From assembly GCA_036260935.1 (NCBI GenBank), contig DATALQ010000045.1:15129-79128 (forward strand): a stretch of 64,000 nt of DNA. Direction: 5' to 3'. Below, in pieces: positions 7,797 through 15,732 of this stretch. Origin of the DNA: JAEYOM01 sp036260935 (lineage in GTDB: Bacteria > Bacillota > Clostridia > Acetivibrionales > DTU013). A program made the position numbers and the translations under genes. How positions within the stretch are numbered: position 1 is the stretch's first letter; every line of letters starts with the position of its first letter. The notes beneath the pieces are model-generated. The model worked only from the letters and a program-made list of their open reading frames with translations, had not been told where the DNA came from and ran no database searches.

Positions 7797-8314
7797 TCCC
7801 TTGTCAACCCCAGCCTGCCCAGAATTGCTTCCTGTTTCGAAAGCATTACCGTCTCCTCATCCTTTTCCATATGATCATAGCCAAGCAGGTGAAAAACTCC
7901 GTGTGCAGTCAAAAAAGCCAGCTCCCTCTCGAAAGAATGGCCATACTCCTCTGCCTGCCTGCTGGCAGTCTCCATGGAAATGACTATATCGCCGAGCAAA
8001 AGCAGTTCCTCATCCGGATCGTAATCGCCCGTTTCGGACAAAAGCTTGCCTTCCTTCATGTCCGCCATGGGAAACGAAAGTACGTCGGTAGATTTGTCGA
8101 TATTCCTGAATTGATTGTTTATGCTTTTTATAACTCCGTCATCTGTCAGCAATATGTTAGCTTCACAGCCAACCTTTATATTTTCGTTGGCAAGACAGGT
8201 TTTTATGGTCTTTTCAATAAGTTCCAGCATTCCGTCGCTGACAGTAATGATTTCCTGTTCATTTTCTATAAAAACCCTGGTTTCTTCGGGCCCTTTATGT
8301 TTACGCTTTCTCAT
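7793..8314 (-). CDS. ybeY: Endoribonuclease YbeY
   Basis: A 173-residue protein with the zinc-binding motif HGVFHLLGYDH (three histidines, H-x3-H-x5-H) near the C-terminus and the family block STDVLSFPM upstream. YbeY processes 16S rRNA 3' ends and takes part in ribosome quality control. The start is placed at ATG 8314, inside the last codons of pgpH, because AGGAGGAGG lies upstream. An in-frame GTG further upstream would add about 35 basic residues with no family similarity. It overlaps pgpH by 14 bases and its neighbour by four, so the genes are coupled. Confidence 0.93.
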   Translation of the reverse strand: MRKRKHKGPEETRVFIENEQEIITVSDGMLELIEKTIKTCLANENIKVGCEANILLTDDGVIKSINNQFRNIDKSTDVLSFPMADMKEGKLLSETGDYDPDEELLLLGDIVISMETASRQAEEYGHSFERELAFLTAHGVFHLLGYDHMEKDEETVMLSKQEAILGRLGLTRE

Positions 8315-10571
8315 ATTCCCTGATTTCCTCCTCCTGCGCTTCCCCGGTATTGAGGGTGCCTTCCTGCATATTGCCGCCTGCGGATGTCTCAGGCAAGCCT
8401 GCTTCCTGTTTATTTTCATCCTGCGTTTTCTTTATTTTCATTTCAGGGTATTCCTCCCTTTCATGAAAATAACCTCCGAAAACTCTCATGAAAGCTTTAG
8501 CGATCATATCCAAATCCCTGAGCGTCAGGTCGCAAAGGTCAAGCTGGCCGTCGTCGAGCTTATCCTTGATTATCTTTCTGACCATGCCTTCCATTTTGCC
8601 TTCAGTCTTTTCGATCATGGAACGTATCGCCGCTTCAACAGAGTCTGCCAGCATGACTACGGCAGCTTCCTTTGTGGTGGGTCGCGGCCCGGGATACCTG
8701 AAATCCTCCTGCTTTACACTGTCCGTCTTGTCGGTTTTCTTGGCCTTGAAGTAGAAAAAGGCGGCAAGCGTAGTTCCGTGATGCTGGCTGATTATATTCC
8801 TTACTGCAATTGGTACCTTGTATTTTTCAGCTATTTCAGCTCCGTCATTTGTATGCGAAGTTATCACGAGCGTGCTTAGGTTGGGCGTCATACGGTCATG
8901 CGGGTTGTCGGAGAGCTGGTTCTCCTTGAAAAAGTTCGGCCTCTTCAATTTCCCTACATCATGATAATATGCTCCTACCCTGGCAAGTAATGCATTGCCG
9001 TTGATGGCTTCTGTCGCAGCCTCGGCCAGATTGCCGACCATAAGGCTGTGATGGTATGTCCCCGGCGCTTCCATAAGCAGCTTCTTCATAAGCGTCTGGT
9101 TCGGGTTTACCAGCTCCAGAAGCTTCAGCGGCGTTATAACATTGAAAATACTCTCAAATAGCGGCAATGTGCCTATGGTAAAAATAGTTGACAGCATTCC
9201 GTTTACACCCACAAGAAAAGCGTTGTTGGCGATGGCAGTGGGGCTGTCTTTATTGACAAGCCCGAAGCTGGCAACGACCACAGCGTTTATGAGTGCTACA
9301 ACAAGGCCTGATGCGGAAAGCCTGCTTCTCTGATTGGCTCCGTAGACTATGAAGGCTGCTACTGTTCCCCCGATCACTGCCGCAAAGAAGAAGGTTAAGT
9401 TACCCTTTGTAATAAAGGATATTCCCATGGATAGGAGGAGATTTACCAATACAGCCAGTCGTAAGTCAAGCAGTATTGAAATCAGCATGGGCGCTATAAA
9501 TACAGGTATCAGCAGCGGCTGGACCGGATTGAGCAGCCAGGCCGACAGGAGCGTCATCAGGATGATCACACTGAGCAGGATGTTTTCCTTTGTGCCGTGC
9601 ATCAATTTGATACAGAAATGGTGAATATAAAGAATCAAGAGGAAGGAAAGCATCAAAATGACTGCCAGTATCCCGCCTGAAAATGGAAAGTCGAATTTAC
9701 CCGTTTCAAGCAGGTTCAATTCTCCGAGCACTTCAAGCTTGTCCTCTGTAACAATATCTCCGAAGCTTAATATTCTGGAGCCTTCACGTATCATCTGCCG
9801 GTTTTCCATAGCAGTATTGTAGGCCTGAAGCTTCCTGCTGTCGGTCATTTCCTGATCGATCACGCTATTCGGTTTCATCAGAGCCTTTGCAAGCAGGCTT
9901 CCGATGTTTTTGAATTCCTGGACGAGTTCGCTGCTCTGGTAGGTGCTTTGCAGATAATCGATCCTGGAGGGTAGGTTTCCCTGATCCACATCCTGCTTCA
10001 TTACAGTGCTTATAAGCCCTATGGTAACCTGTGTGAACTTGTCGAGCTCAGTTTCAGATGCATTCGTGACAAGATACTTCACCTGCTCGTCCGATAACGG
10101 AACACTAAACCTGGCAAGCCTTGCCTTAAGACTGCTTGCGGCAATAGAACGCTCAAGTTCGAGCACTTGCTGGTAGTTTTCACTTCTTTTTGTTATTCCC
10201 TGCTCCTGAAGGCTTTTGTCGATACTCATGCGCACGTTTTTTATTTCGTTTATGAAATCGTTGGCGTTATTTATTACGTCTATAGGTACGCTTTCGAGCC
10301 TGGTCATGACGGGCGGAACCTTGGCTGCTGCATCTTCGGCCATTTTTTCGGTCAGTATTTTATTCTCTATGTCCCTTGGCGCGGTGATATCGTACTGCGA
10401 TTTCTCACCGCTCCCCAATTTGTACTTTTTGGGAACCGCCCCGTTTTCAATGAGCAGAACAGCTGTCAGAACGGTCACAATAGTGATCATCACCTTTTGA
10501 AACAGCCTGTTCCTTAAGATATCCCCTATCCGCCTGCCTTTGCTGCTTTTGTTTGCGGCCTTCAAAATCAC
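8301..10571 (-). CDS. pgpH: PgpH/YqfF-type membrane HD-domain phosphodiesterase
   Basis: A 756-residue protein. Order: one N-terminal membrane segment (about 28-45), a long extracellular 7TMR-HDED domain (about 50-280), seven membrane helices (about 300-480), then a cytoplasmic HD domain with TYHHSLMVGNLAEAA and YYHDVGKLKRP. The family hydrolyses the second messenger c-di-AMP. A charged Glu-rich tail of about 60 residues follows. The annotated start is GTG directly after a GGGGGG run; a TTG two codons later would have better spacing (about eight bases), so the N-terminus is uncertain by two residues. The gap to phoH is 14 bases. Confidence 0.93.
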   Translation of the reverse strand: MILKAANKSSKGRRIGDILRNRLFQKVMITIVTVLTAVLLIENGAVPKKYKLGSGEKSQYDITAPRDIENKILTEKMAEDAAAKVPPVMTRLESVPIDVINNANDFINEIKNVRMSIDKSLQEQGITKRSENYQQVLELERSIAASSLKARLARFSVPLSDEQVKYLVTNASETELDKFTQVTIGLISTVMKQDVDQGNLPSRIDYLQSTYQSSELVQEFKNIGSLLAKALMKPNSVIDQEMTDSRKLQAYNTAMENRQMIREGSRILSFGDIVTEDKLEVLGELNLLETGKFDFPFSGGILAVILMLSFLLILYIHHFCIKLMHGTKENILLSVIILMTLLSAWLLNPVQPLLIPVFIAPMLISILLDLRLAVLVNLLLSMGISFITKGNLTFFFAAVIGGTVAAFIVYGANQRSRLSASGLVVALINAVVVASFGLVNKDSPTAIANNAFLVGVNGMLSTIFTIGTLPLFESIFNVITPLKLLELVNPNQTLMKKLLMEAPGTYHHSLMVGNLAEAATEAINGNALLARVGAYYHDVGKLKRPNFFKENQLSDNPHDRMTPNLSTLVITSHTNDGAEIAEKYKVPIAVRNIISQHHGTTLAAFFYFKAKKTDKTDSVKQEDFRYPGPRPTTKEAAVVMLADSVEAAIRSMIEKTEGKMEGMVRKIIKDKLDDGQLDLCDLTLRDLDMIAKAFMRVFGGYFHEREEYPEMKIKKTQDENKQEAGLPETSAGGNMQEGTLNTGEAQEEEIREYEKA

Positions 10572-10585
10572 AGCCCCCCATTCGG

Positions 10586-11557
10586 CTAACGCGTCTGATT
10601 CTTTTGATCGAACCTTTCGTAAGCCTTTATGATCTTCTGCACCAATTCATGCCGAACAACATCCTTTTCCGTAAGGTAAACGAATTCAAGCCCTTCTATT
10701 TCTCTCAATATCTTCGTGACCTCTCTGAGTCCGGACTTTTTATCGCCCGGCAGGTCTATCTGAGTAATGTCGCCCGTTACCACCGCCTTGGAACCTATGC
10801 CTATCCTCGTAAGAAACATTTTCATCTGTTCAGGCGTGGTGTTCTGTGCTTCATCGAGTATGATAAAGGAGTCGTCGAGAGTCCGCCCGCGCATATACGC
10901 AAGAGGAGCTATTTCGATCATTCCCTTCTCAAGGTATTTCTGATAGGTCTCAGCACCCATTATTTCATACAGCGCGTCGTAAAGCGGCCTGAGATATGGG
11001 TCAACCTTGTTTTGCAAGTCACCCGGCAGGAAGCCGAGCTTTTCTCCGGCCTCCACTGCAGGACGGGTAAGTATTATTCTGTTTACTTGCTTGTCCCTGA
11101 ATGCCGTTACAGCCATTGCAACCGCAAGAAAAGTCTTGCCCGTACCCGCCGGTCCGATGCCGAACACTACTGTATTTTCCTTTATTGCACTGACATACCT
11201 CTTCTGTCCGAGGGTCTTTGATTTTACCTGTCTTCCGCGCGCCGTGAGGCATATATAATCGCCGGGGTATTCCTTTACCTTGTCGAGCTGGCCTTCCGAC
11301 GCCAGGTTTACAAGATAACTGACATTCTGCCGCGTGATCTCCTCACCTTGCACCGCTATGGCCAGCAACCTTTCTATAACGACAGACGCTCTTTCGATGT
11401 CATCCTTGTTTCCTGTGAGCTTGATCTCGGCGTCTCTTGAAATCATTTTAACGTTGAGTCCGTCTTCTATGATCTTTGCATTTTCATCAAAATTTCCAAA
11501 CAGGTTTCTCGCGTGTTCTATCTTTTCGAATTCTATCGTTTTTTCAATATTGTCCAA
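10586..11557 (-). CDS. phoH: PhoH-family ATPase
   Basis: A 323-residue protein. The ATPase domain has Walker A GPAGTGKT (135-142), the family block ILTRPAVEAGEKLGFLPGD and Walker B FIILDEAQNTTPEQ; the N-terminal 100 residues look like a small KH-type domain. PhoH proteins are RNA helicase-like ATPases often found next to ybeY, pgpH and sporulation genes as here. The exact cellular role remains poorly defined. Its start codon directly follows the yqfD stop (11558). Confidence 0.95.
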   Translation of the reverse strand: MDNIEKTIEFEKIEHARNLFGNFDENAKIIEDGLNVKMISRDAEIKLTGNKDDIERASVVIERLLAIAVQGEEITRQNVSYLVNLASEGQLDKVKEYPGDYICLTARGRQVKSKTLGQKRYVSAIKENTVVFGIGPAGTGKTFLAVAMAVTAFRDKQVNRIILTRPAVEAGEKLGFLPGDLQNKVDPYLRPLYDALYEIMGAETYQKYLEKGMIEIAPLAYMRGRTLDDSFIILDEAQNTTPEQMKMFLTRIGIGSKAVVTGDITQIDLPGDKKSGLREVTKILREIEGLEFVYLTEKDVVRHELVQKIIKAYERFDQKNQTR

Positions 11558-12763
11558 TCAGTTTCCTCCAATCTTTCTGGACACTCCTATATCCTCCAGG
11601 CATTCCAGGGTCACTCGAGCGAGCAGGCCCCGCTGTTCATCCTTTACATAATATATATTCGTGTTCACAACCTTCGCATTTTCGGGCACCTGCTGTAAAG
11701 CTTTTTGATATGCAGCCTCGGCAGCCGCGTTTTTAGCATCTTCCGCATTTATTACAGCCTCCGCCAGCTTCTCTTCCTTATAGCTCACTGTCACCCATTC
11801 CAGAGGAAAAACCAGGTCTTCGCCGATCGAAAGCTTCCTTCTGTTCTCGGCAGCGGAATAATTGCTGAAATTGTTCTTCCTGTGCGGCAGATCCAGCTTC
11901 CAGGAAAACAGTACGAGGGAGTGCGCATTTATTTCCTTTCCGGTCTTTAGCCTCTCTGTCTCTGTCAAAATGACGGGAGATTCCTCCTCATACCAGGTCC
12001 GTGCAGTAACCTTCCCCATCGCATGTACGAATCTGAACCTTTTATCGTCGTCCTTAAGCGGTATTGTTCCCGCGATAAGTACCTGCCCTTTTTTTACAGT
12101 ATCGCCCTCACCTACCGCTTCTATGCCTTCCTTTGCGACGACTTTTTTTATCATGCCGTCCTTTGAAGCTACTATATCACAAGGTTCATCCCTCGGAACT
12201 ATCTCGGGTACCGGTATTCTTTCCCTGATCTGTACCTTGGCTTTCGTGCCCCTGATATTGATGCTTATCCATGAGATATCCTCCATATCGAGCATCATAT
12301 TCGAAACAGCGCTGTCGGTATCTATGCCGTACTTCAATATACCGGACTTTATCCCGTTGTTTGCAAGCGCCTCTTCTATCCTTGCCGTTTCAAGCCTTTT
12401 ATTGCCTGAGATCTCGACATTCCATATGAAGGATGAAAGCACGTATATCAGCGCCACAAATAAAAGAGCTCCAACGAAAAAAGCTTTCCGTCTGCGGTAC
12501 CTGTTCAAAATAAACGGTATGCCGGTCTTTTTGATCAGCCTTACCCTGCATTTCGCTTTCCTGGCTATCGGCCTGATAAGTCTGAAGCCTTTTATGCTCA
12601 TCCTCATCGTCATGGTCCGATCGCCCTGCACCACGACATCCCAGAGCAGAATATTCCGGTGCGCACAGATATTAATAAACTTCTCTGTGAAAAAGCCATC
12701 GACTATTATAATAACATATCCCCGCAGATAATTCCACAATCTGAGCAGCAACAACACTTTCAC
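11558..12763 (-). CDS. yqfD: Sporulation protein YqfD
   Basis: A 401-residue protein with an N-terminal cytoplasmic part, one membrane segment (about 93-113) and a large extracytoplasmic domain starting NVEISGNKRLE. This is the arrangement of YqfD, a forespore/mother-cell stage protein required for efficient sporulation in Bacilli. The start is GTG at 12763, overlapping the yqfC stop (GTGA), so the two genes are translationally coupled. No enzymatic motif is visible. Confidence 0.9.
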   Translation of the reverse strand: MKVLLLLRLWNYLRGYVIIIVDGFFTEKFINICAHRNILLWDVVVQGDRTMTMRMSIKGFRLIRPIARKAKCRVRLIKKTGIPFILNRYRRRKAFFVGALLFVALIYVLSSFIWNVEISGNKRLETARIEEALANNGIKSGILKYGIDTDSAVSNMMLDMEDISWISINIRGTKAKVQIRERIPVPEIVPRDEPCDIVASKDGMIKKVVAKEGIEAVGEGDTVKKGQVLIAGTIPLKDDDKRFRFVHAMGKVTARTWYEEESPVILTETERLKTGKEINAHSLVLFSWKLDLPHRKNNFSNYSAAENRRKLSIGEDLVFPLEWVTVSYKEEKLAEAVINAEDAKNAAAEAAYQKALQQVPENAKVVNTNIYYVKDEQRGLLARVTLECLEDIGVSRKIGGN

Positions 12764-13122
12764 CCCGTATGTTCCATATCGTTTGAGGCATATAAGAATT
12801 CCAGCGTATGTATGTTACCTGATATGATGATATCCTCCGAAGTAATTTCTCTTATGACGAGCCCTATTCCGGTAATCTTTACAGTACCAGGACCGGTGCT
12901 GATCCTGATCCTTGCACGTCCGTATTCCACAAGGCCTTTGTAGTTCTCGATCATCATATCGCCGTTTCCGACCATAGTTATCCTCGGGATATTAAGGACC
13001 AATTCCTTTGGAAGCTCGAGCATTTCTGTCAGCTTTTCCCTGAATCCCTTTTTGCGGTTGTTTTCTTCTTTATTTCCCTTCAACTTTTTCTTTTTGGCGT
13101 TATTCCTCGCCATAGACCACAT
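12760..13122 (-). CDS. yqfC: YabP/YqfC-family sporulation protein
   Basis: A small protein of up to 120 residues. After a Lys/Asn-rich N-terminus comes the family core: LPKELVLNIPRITMVGNGDMMIENYKGL, then ITSEDIIISGNIHTLEF. YqfC acts with YqfD during sporulation. Two starts are possible: ATG 13122 (AAAGG six bases upstream) and ATG 13113 (three residues shorter, closer to family N-termini starting MA). Either start overlaps the end of pdaA. Confidence 0.9.
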   Translation of the reverse strand: MWSMARNNAKKKKLKGNKEENNRKKGFREKLTEMLELPKELVLNIPRITMVGNGDMMIENYKGLVEYGRARIRISTGPGTVKITGIGLVIREITSEDIIISGNIHTLEFLYASNDMEHTG

Positions 13123-14098
13123 CCCCAGCCTTTTCCTGCGGCAGCAGCTCCTTAGGGTCGCCTACAGTATATCCCTTCTCCTTCGCTCCTTTTATGATGC
13201 TGTCAAGGGCTTGTGCATTATCCCGCGAAACTGCATGCAGCAACAGAACGGCTCCATTGTGCAGATTCCTCATAACGATATCGTACACATACTGCGCTCC
13301 CCTGTATCTATCCCTATACCAGTCATCATATGCAAAACTCCAGAACAGATTGCAATAACCCAGCTTTTGTGTCAATGCCAGGGTGCGTTCACTGTATTCC
13401 CCCTTTGGTGGCCTCAGAAACTGCATGTTTTCTCCGAACTTCTCCTTGAAAGCCCTGTCCAGACCCAGTAACTCCTCTTCCAGCTGACTGTCTCCAAGGC
13501 TCGGCAAGCTTGGGTGATGTATCGTGTGATTTCCTACGTAATGCCCTTCCTCTACCATTCGCCGGACAAGCTCCTGGTGCCCGTTGAGATATGGGCCTGT
13601 GATGAAAAAAATCGCCTTTACATTATTATCCCGCAGCGTATCGAGTATCATGGGAGTGTAGCCATTTTCATAACCCTCGTCGAAGGTGAGGTATATAACT
13701 TTCGAATCGGTATTGCCAAGATAAGCTCCTCCGTACTTTTTCAACAGGGCGGGAGCTCCGGGATCTGCAGCCGGTGTCTGGTTGTCCGGCCTTCTCGATA
13801 TTCCCCAGCCAATCACCTTATTGCTCAATGTCCCGCTGTTTTCGCTGATTTTGCTGCTGTTGCCGCTGACTATGAGCTGATCCTTTTTCGCGGTGTCCTC
13901 GGATAGCCTGCCGCTTATTTCAATATCCAGGTCAAGATCGCTGAACCTGCTTGCATAAACACCCCCGAGATCGCTGAGATCCGGGTTGTATGCGGAAACC
14001 TCCGACAGTCCGTTCAGCAGCATTGTCAAAACGGCCATAACAACCAAAGCGGCAGCAATTAGATATAAGTTCTTTTTATTGTTGAACCTGAACCTCAT
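13100..14098 (-). CDS. PdaA-type polysaccharide deacetylase (delta-lactam-forming)
   Basis: A 332-residue protein with an N-terminal membrane anchor (about 10-32), a spacer of about 100 residues and a NodB-type deacetylase domain. Motifs include YLTFDEGYENGYT (catalytic Asp and metal ligand), HTIHHPS, RPPKGEYS and LLHAVSRDN. The EGYENGYT and HAVSRDN variants are typical of PdaA, which removes the acetyl group from muramic acid on the way to muramic delta-lactam in the spore cortex. The start at 14098 is supported by GGAGGT eight bases upstream; an in-frame start 54 bases earlier lies inside the terminator region. It overlaps yqfC. Confidence 0.87.
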   Translation of the reverse strand: MRFRFNNKKNLYLIAAALVVMAVLTMLLNGLSEVSAYNPDLSDLGGVYASRFSDLDLDIEISGRLSEDTAKKDQLIVSGNSSKISENSGTLSNKVIGWGISRRPDNQTPAADPGAPALLKKYGGAYLGNTDSKVIYLTFDEGYENGYTPMILDTLRDNNVKAIFFITGPYLNGHQELVRRMVEEGHYVGNHTIHHPSLPSLGDSQLEEELLGLDRAFKEKFGENMQFLRPPKGEYSERTLALTQKLGYCNLFWSFAYDDWYRDRYRGAQYVYDIVMRNLHNGAVLLLHAVSRDNAQALDSIIKGAKEKGYTVGDPKELLPQEKAGDVVYGEE

Positions 14099-14126
14099 TT
14101 TGGACGACCTCCATAAAAGCCCGTTG

Positions 14127-14161
14127 AAAAAAAGCCCCGGCTTGTATTCCAAGTCAAGGCT
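14127..14161 (-). terminator. Terminator after the DUF881 pair
   Basis: On the minus strand a 12-bp imperfect stem (AGCCTTGACTTG / CAAGCCGGGGCT, GAATA loop) is followed by TTTTTTT. It separates the DUF881 genes from pdaA. Confidence 0.8.
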
Positions 14162-14211
14162 GGTATTGCCTGTAATATATTTGTATTATGGAGGTTTGAA
14201 AATAATACCGG

Positions 14212-14907
14212 TTATTCTACAGGTGTGAGCAGGTCTGTTTTAATAGAAGTGCCGTCATCGATAAATTTGCTTATCACAATTTCGTCTGCTTTTTTTATAC
14301 TTACGTTGAGCATGTCTTCCTGAAGGCCTTCCACAACTCCGCCCATAAGTGAAAGCGAACGTTCCAGTTCATCAGGATCGGCTATAGCCTTTATAACAAA
14401 CGGAGCATTCATTTGCTTGCCGTTAATCACTATATATTGGCCCGCTTCGCGAATTTCGGTCATGGCGACGATCCTTTCGTCGTTAACGGAAATGGCCTGA
14501 GCACCGCTGGCTCTCAGTTCGTTGACCAGGTTCAGTATGTCATAATCCTTGACCAGAACGAGTCCGTTATTGTCGAGATTGATCACGATGCCTTTACCCT
14601 TTACTGTTTCGAGCCCGGCAAAGATCCTGGCCTTGCTGAGGTTGTTCTGTATCTGCTGCGCCGCTTCGCTGTCGCCCGCCTTGACCTTTGCATAGGTCTG
14701 ATTCTCCTGCTCCAGTTCCTGAAGTCTCTCCTGAAGCGAATTTTTCTGATTCTGAAGAGTGATGAGATCATCCTTCAATTCATCGAGCCTTTTGTTTTCA
14801 AAGCTCGCCAAGCTCTGATTGTAATTCACGCTTTTATACTGCAATGACAGCATTATGCCAAGAATAACACATACTAACATCATTGCCACATTACGAGCAA
14901 TTTTCAT
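14212..14907 (-). CDS. DUF881-family protein (second copy)
   Basis: A 231-residue protein: an N-terminal membrane anchor (about 7-24), a coiled coil (about 35-70, rich in Gln, Leu and Glu), then the DUF881 domain with KGKGIVINLDN, LVNELRASGAQAISVNDERI and NAPFVIKAIADPDELERSL. The family is widespread in Firmicutes and Actinobacteria, often beside division or envelope genes. The function is unknown. The start overlaps the stop of the upstream paralogue (ATGA), so the pair is coupled, perhaps forming a hetero-oligomer. Confidence 0.88.
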   Translation of the reverse strand: MKIARNVAMMLVCVILGIMLSLQYKSVNYNQSLASFENKRLDELKDDLITLQNQKNSLQERLQELEQENQTYAKVKAGDSEAAQQIQNNLSKARIFAGLETVKGKGIVINLDNNGLVLVKDYDILNLVNELRASGAQAISVNDERIVAMTEIREAGQYIVINGKQMNAPFVIKAIADPDELERSLSLMGGVVEGLQEDMLNVSIKKADEIVISKFIDDGTSIKTDLLTPVE

Positions 14908-15629
14908 TTCTTCACTACCTCCAGCCCAGATATATACTTGTCCAGCTTGTCAGCACCGCTGAATTTGGACAATTTCAACTCTTTGGATTTTGTAATCTCG
15001 ACTCTGATGTTGAATTCGGTCATCTCAGCTATCCTGCTGCTGTTGCTGATATCGCCGTACAAAACATCCGGATCGCCTATTGCCTCTATTACATAAGGAA
15101 CAGCGTGCCTGTTGCCGTTTATGAGTATGGTCGGTCCCGCGCATACCTGCTCACTCATTGGAACTACACGCTCTCCGTTGATGGCTATGGCCTGCGCACC
15201 GGATTTTTTAAGATCGTTAAGTATTACCTTGATATCCTGGTCATGTATGATGAGCCAGGATAGAGGGGTGTCAGGCTGGCGTGCGGGAGCGTCGTCAAGT
15301 TTTATCGTAATGCCCGGACCCTTTACATCGACGAGTCCGGCTGACAGCATGACCTTTTCCCAGTCCTTCGCCAGTTGATCGTCATTCTGCTCCAGAACAT
15401 ATTCCTTTATGATCTCATTTTTTGCGGCGACATTTTCATCGATAGCTTTTTTCAAGGCATCGGTTTCGGCCTGTTTCTTTACCATCTGCTCCTTCAGCAT
15501 ATCCGCACTGTATGTCTTGGCTGCCGCGAGCTTTTTTGTGTTGAGCGTGCTCTTTGTCTGAACAGCCAAAACTATACCGAAAATCAAGAAAACGATCAGC
15601 AAAATGTACCGGCTGCCGTGCTTTTTCAT
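14904..15629 (-). CDS. DUF881-family protein (first copy)
   Basis: A 241-residue paralogue of its neighbour: an N-terminal anchor (about 8-24), a coiled coil (about 40-75), then KGPGITIKLDDAP, LNDLKKSGAQAIAINGERVV and AVPYVIEAIGDPDVL. The start is placed at ATG 15629 (MKKHGSRY) just before the membrane segment; the longer frame would place 13 residues before the membrane anchor with poor ribosome-binding support. A good promoter lies 39 bases upstream at 15668-15696. Confidence 0.87.
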   Translation of the reverse strand: MKKHGSRYILLIVFLIFGIVLAVQTKSTLNTKKLAAAKTYSADMLKEQMVKKQAETDALKKAIDENVAAKNEIIKEYVLEQNDDQLAKDWEKVMLSAGLVDVKGPGITIKLDDAPARQPDTPLSWLIIHDQDIKVILNDLKKSGAQAIAINGERVVPMSEQVCAGPTILINGNRHAVPYVIEAIGDPDVLYGDISNSSRIAEMTEFNIRVEITKSKELKLSKFSGADKLDKYISGLEVVKK

Positions 15630-15667
15630 AAAGACCCCATATCCATTACGTATTAAACTATATAACA

Positions 15668-15696
15668 ATTCTACTTTTAATAGTTGCGTATTTCAA
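15668..15696 (-). promoter_or_regulatory. Promoter of the DUF881 pair
   Basis: On the minus strand TTGAAA (15696-15691), a 17-base spacer, TAGAAT (15673-15668). A short ACCGG-TTTTT-CCGGT hairpin sits just upstream (15712-15726). Confidence 0.75.
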
Positions 15697-15732
15697 GTGA
15701 AATATAATAGCACCGGAAAAACCGGTATCAGG

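Noticed and set aside
8115..8879. Long plus-strand frame of 254 codons
   Set aside because: It lies opposite ybeY and pgpH and has no family-like sequence; codon mirror of the real genes.
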